Part shown: positions 5,565 to 6,633 of the stretch, piece after piece
Numbering within the stretch: position 1 is the first letter of the stretch
How the letters are laid out: each line of letters starts with the position of its first letter
Assembly (NCBI GenBank): GCA_003978875.1
Contig: QNXQ01000028.1
Span: forward strand, 1-6,633
DNA length: 6,633 nucleotides
Direction: 5' to 3'
Source of the DNA: Aquifex sp.
GTDB lineage: Bacteria > Aquificota > Aquificia > Aquificales > Aquificaceae
The notes under the pieces: model-generated
Seen by the model: only the letters and a program-made list of their open reading frames with translations
Told to the model about the DNA's origin: nothing
The model's database searches: none
Translations under genes and position numbers: made by a program

Positions 5565-6430
5565 GAAAATAGGAATCTCCTTACAAGTTCTTCAGCTCTT
5601 TTCTGACTAAATTTGTAATAGGTTTCTATAGTAGTTTTCACACTGGAGTGTCCAGCAAATTCCTTAACAACCTCTATTGGAAATCCAGAATTTATAAGGT
5701 TTGTAATATAGGTGTGTCTGAAACTATGAATACTGAAGTCTATATTGAGTCGCTTGGATAATCTATCAGTATATACCTGCAGAACACCTCTTTTTACTCT
5801 AAAGTTCTCTTCAAAGTTTTCAATCCACTTAACGATTTTTTCCGTGATTCTCAAAGTTTCTTCTTTGTCCGGAGATAGGATGGGAACAAGTCTACCCTTA
5901 TTCCTTTTTGTCATCTCAGGTGTAAGGGATATCCATAAAATTCCGCTTTTGTCTAGGTAAAAGTTTTCTCTACTTAGTTTTTCGAATTCTCCCAATCTTA
6001 TACCACTGTATAGAAAAAGTGAATAGATTTTTTCATACTTTTTCCCTTTAACCTTTTGAAAAATGGCATCTATTTCCTCTTTCGTAAGAGCTCTGGGATA
6101 CCTCGGTGGCTTTTTAGCATTCAACTCCTCTCTTGCTTCCTCAATAGCGGATTCTAAACTCTCATAAAGGCTTTTGTCTAAATATTCTCTCCTGAGTAGG
6201 AATTTCAGGAAATACCTCAGCGCTGAAAGGGTGGTAAGTAAGGAATTCGGGTTTAAATCACTCTCGTCTATATACCTGTAGACCAAAGACGGTTTTATAT
6301 TTTCCACTATCTCGTCTTCGTCTATCCTGTGAAATTCAAAAAATTCTTTTACAAGCATAAGGTAGGTTTCTTTTGTTCTTTCACTTTTTGTTTTGGCGAG
6401 GTGTTTCTCCCACGCCTTTATTAATCCCAT
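5561..6430 (-). CDS. xer: Xer-type tyrosine recombinase
   Basis: Site-specific tyrosine recombinase of 289 residues, the usual length for XerC/XerD or archaeal XerA. The N-terminal SAM-like core-binding domain spans about 1-95 and the catalytic domain about 112-289. The catalytic set is complete: R145 (YSGIRLGEFE), K175 in the beta-hairpin TKRNKGRLVPI, H235 and R238 (HSFRHTY), H261 (AGHSSVKTT) and nucleophile Y271 (IETYYKF), with Y272 adjacent. The spacing from GHSS to the tyrosine is one residue longer than in E. coli XerD and matches the TTLDTYSH form of many integrases and single-Xer recombinases. The likely role is resolving chromosome dimers at dif, inferred from length, a housekeeping operon and the absence of phage genes nearby. 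It heads the operon with rlmI. A mobile-element integrase is the main alternative. Confidence 0.9.
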   Translation of the reverse strand: MGLIKAWEKHLAKTKSERTKETYLMLVKEFFEFHRIDEDEIVENIKPSLVYRYIDESDLNPNSLLTTLSALRYFLKFLLRREYLDKSLYESLESAIEEAREELNAKKPPRYPRALTKEEIDAIFQKVKGKKYEKIYSLFLYSGIRLGEFEKLSRENFYLDKSGILWISLTPEMTKRNKGRLVPILSPDKEETLRITEKIVKWIENFEENFRVKRGVLQVYTDRLSKRLNIDFSIHSFRHTYITNLINSGFPIEVVKEFAGHSSVKTTIETYYKFSQKRAEELVRRFLFS

Positions 6431-6438
6431 TAAGCAAT

Positions 6439-6444
6439 ATTTTA
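6439..6444 (-). promoter_or_regulatory. Candidate -10 box of the recombinase operon
   Basis: On the minus strand TAAAAT lies 8 bases before the xer ATG at 6430, which has no Shine-Dalgarno. As with trpS and trm1 this predicts a leaderless or nearly leaderless start. It directly adjoins the inverted repeat at 6445-6467. Confidence 0.4.
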
Positions 6445-6467
6445 TATCCCTGTTAATTTCAGGGATA
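6445..6467. repeat. Perfect 8-bp inverted repeat, operator candidate
   Basis: TATCCCTG (6445-6452) and CAGGGATA (6460-6467) are exact reverse complements around a 7-base AT loop. The element fills the space between the candidate -10 boxes of xer (6439-6444) and trm1 (6464-6469) and overlaps the latter. A further half-site-like TCCCT sits at 6473-6477, directly before the trm1 ATG. If both promoters are as proposed, the repeat is outside both transcripts and so acts as DNA, for example as a dimeric repressor site, rather than as an RNA hairpin. Confidence 0.6.
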
Positions 6468-6469
6468 AT
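6464..6469 (+). promoter_or_regulatory. Candidate -10 box of trm1
   Basis: GATAAT (or the overlapping TAATAT at 6466-6471) lies 8 bases before the ATG at 6478. No Shine-Dalgarno precedes the ATG; the preceding bases are TTTCCCT. A leaderless start is predicted. Confidence 0.4.
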
Positions 6470-6477
6470 ATTTCCCT

Positions 6478-6633
6478 ATGGAATTTGTTCAAGAAGGAAA
6501 GGCGAAAATACTGGTTCCTGAGATACCCAAAACCGTAAGTTCTGATATGCCCGTATTCTACAATCCGAAAATGAGAGTAAACAGAGATTTAGCCGTTCTC
6601 GGACTGGAGTATCTTTGTAAAAAACTGGAAAGA
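6478..6633 (+). CDS. trm1: tRNA (guanine-N2) dimethyltransferase Trm1, N-terminal part
   Basis: The first 52 codons are open to the window end and begin MEFVQEGKAKILVPEIP, followed by SSDMPVFYNPKMRVNRDLAV. This N-terminus, with EG-KI-VP and VFYNP-M--NRDL, is the Trm1 signature, and it closely resembles the A. aeolicus Trm1 sequence as I remember it. Trm1 uses S-adenosylmethionine to form N2-methyl- and N2,N2-dimethylguanosine at G26 of tRNA; the A. aeolicus enzyme is reported to act on G27 as well. The family is nearly universal in archaea and eukaryotes but rare in bacteria, so an ancient acquisition is the usual explanation. The SAM-binding motifs lie beyond the window. It is read divergently from the recombinase operon across a 47-bp gap. 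Confidence 0.93.
   Translation, partial: MEFVQEGKAKILVPEIPKTVSSDMPVFYNPKMRVNRDLAVLGLEYLCKKLER

Noticed and set aside
5745..5960. 71-codon open frame on the plus strand within xer
   Set aside because: It is antisense to the catalytic domain of the recombinase and has no ribosome binding site or recognisable motif.
6431..6477. Inverted repeat as an intrinsic terminator
   Set aside because: Both flanking genes point away from it, so no transcript within the window ends here, and no T run follows the arms at the expected place.
5561..6477. Recombinase as the integrase of a genomic island with an attachment site
   Set aside because: There is no tRNA gene, no flanking direct repeat, no excisionase-like or phage gene, and the gene is translationally coupled to the housekeeping rlmI.

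Overview
The window looks like chromosomal DNA of a hyperthermophilic bacterium of the Aquificaceae, close to Aquifex but probably not A. aeolicus itself. The reasons are the AT-leaning, Lys/Glu/Ile/Phe-rich proteins, a bacterial Trm1 gene (an otherwise archaeal/eukaryotic tRNA methyltransferase known in A. aeolicus), and a tryptophanyl-tRNA synthetase with a long insertion that resembles the A. aeolicus enzyme as I remember it. This assignment rests on recall, not on a search. The window is tightly packed: no gene-free stretch exceeds 90 bases, and I see no rRNA, tRNA, CRISPR array or insertion sequence.

Layout. Positions 1-786 (minus strand) hold a stand-alone metallo-beta-lactamase-fold protein of the flavodiiron/ODP type; its stop overlaps (ATGA) the apparent start of another gene that leaves the window. 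A 90-bp divergent promoter region (787-876) follows. A plus-strand cluster then runs trpS (877-2064, iron-sulfur type), a membrane-anchored PHP-domain protein that overlaps trpS by one base (2064-3095), and pncA nicotinamidase (3133-3720) with a near-perfect ribosome binding site. A 51-bp pyrimidine-rich gap with a 13-bp direct repeat separates it from a converging minus-strand cluster. Read in transcription order, that cluster is a Xer-type tyrosine recombinase (6430-5561), an RlmI-type rRNA methyltransferase (5564-4422, 4-bp overlap) and a secreted helical protein of unknown function (4404-3772, 17-bp gap). Divergent from the recombinase, trm1 begins at 6478 and runs off the end.

How the genes fit together. 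Most of the content is housekeeping: tRNA charging (TrpS), tRNA and rRNA methylation (Trm1, RlmI), NAD salvage (PncA) and probably chromosome dimer resolution (Xer). Three genes are functionally open: the flavodiiron-like protein, the PHP protein and the secreted protein. Two sequence-level patterns stand out. The three genes trpS, xer and trm1, each at the head of a transcription unit, have a -10-like box only 7-8 bases before the ATG and no Shine-Dalgarno, whereas three internal genes have recognisable Shine-Dalgarno sequences; this suggests leaderless first genes. A perfect 8-bp inverted repeat lies between the two divergent -10 boxes of xer and trm1, as an operator would. I did not find a convincing new multi-gene defence or mobile system here.
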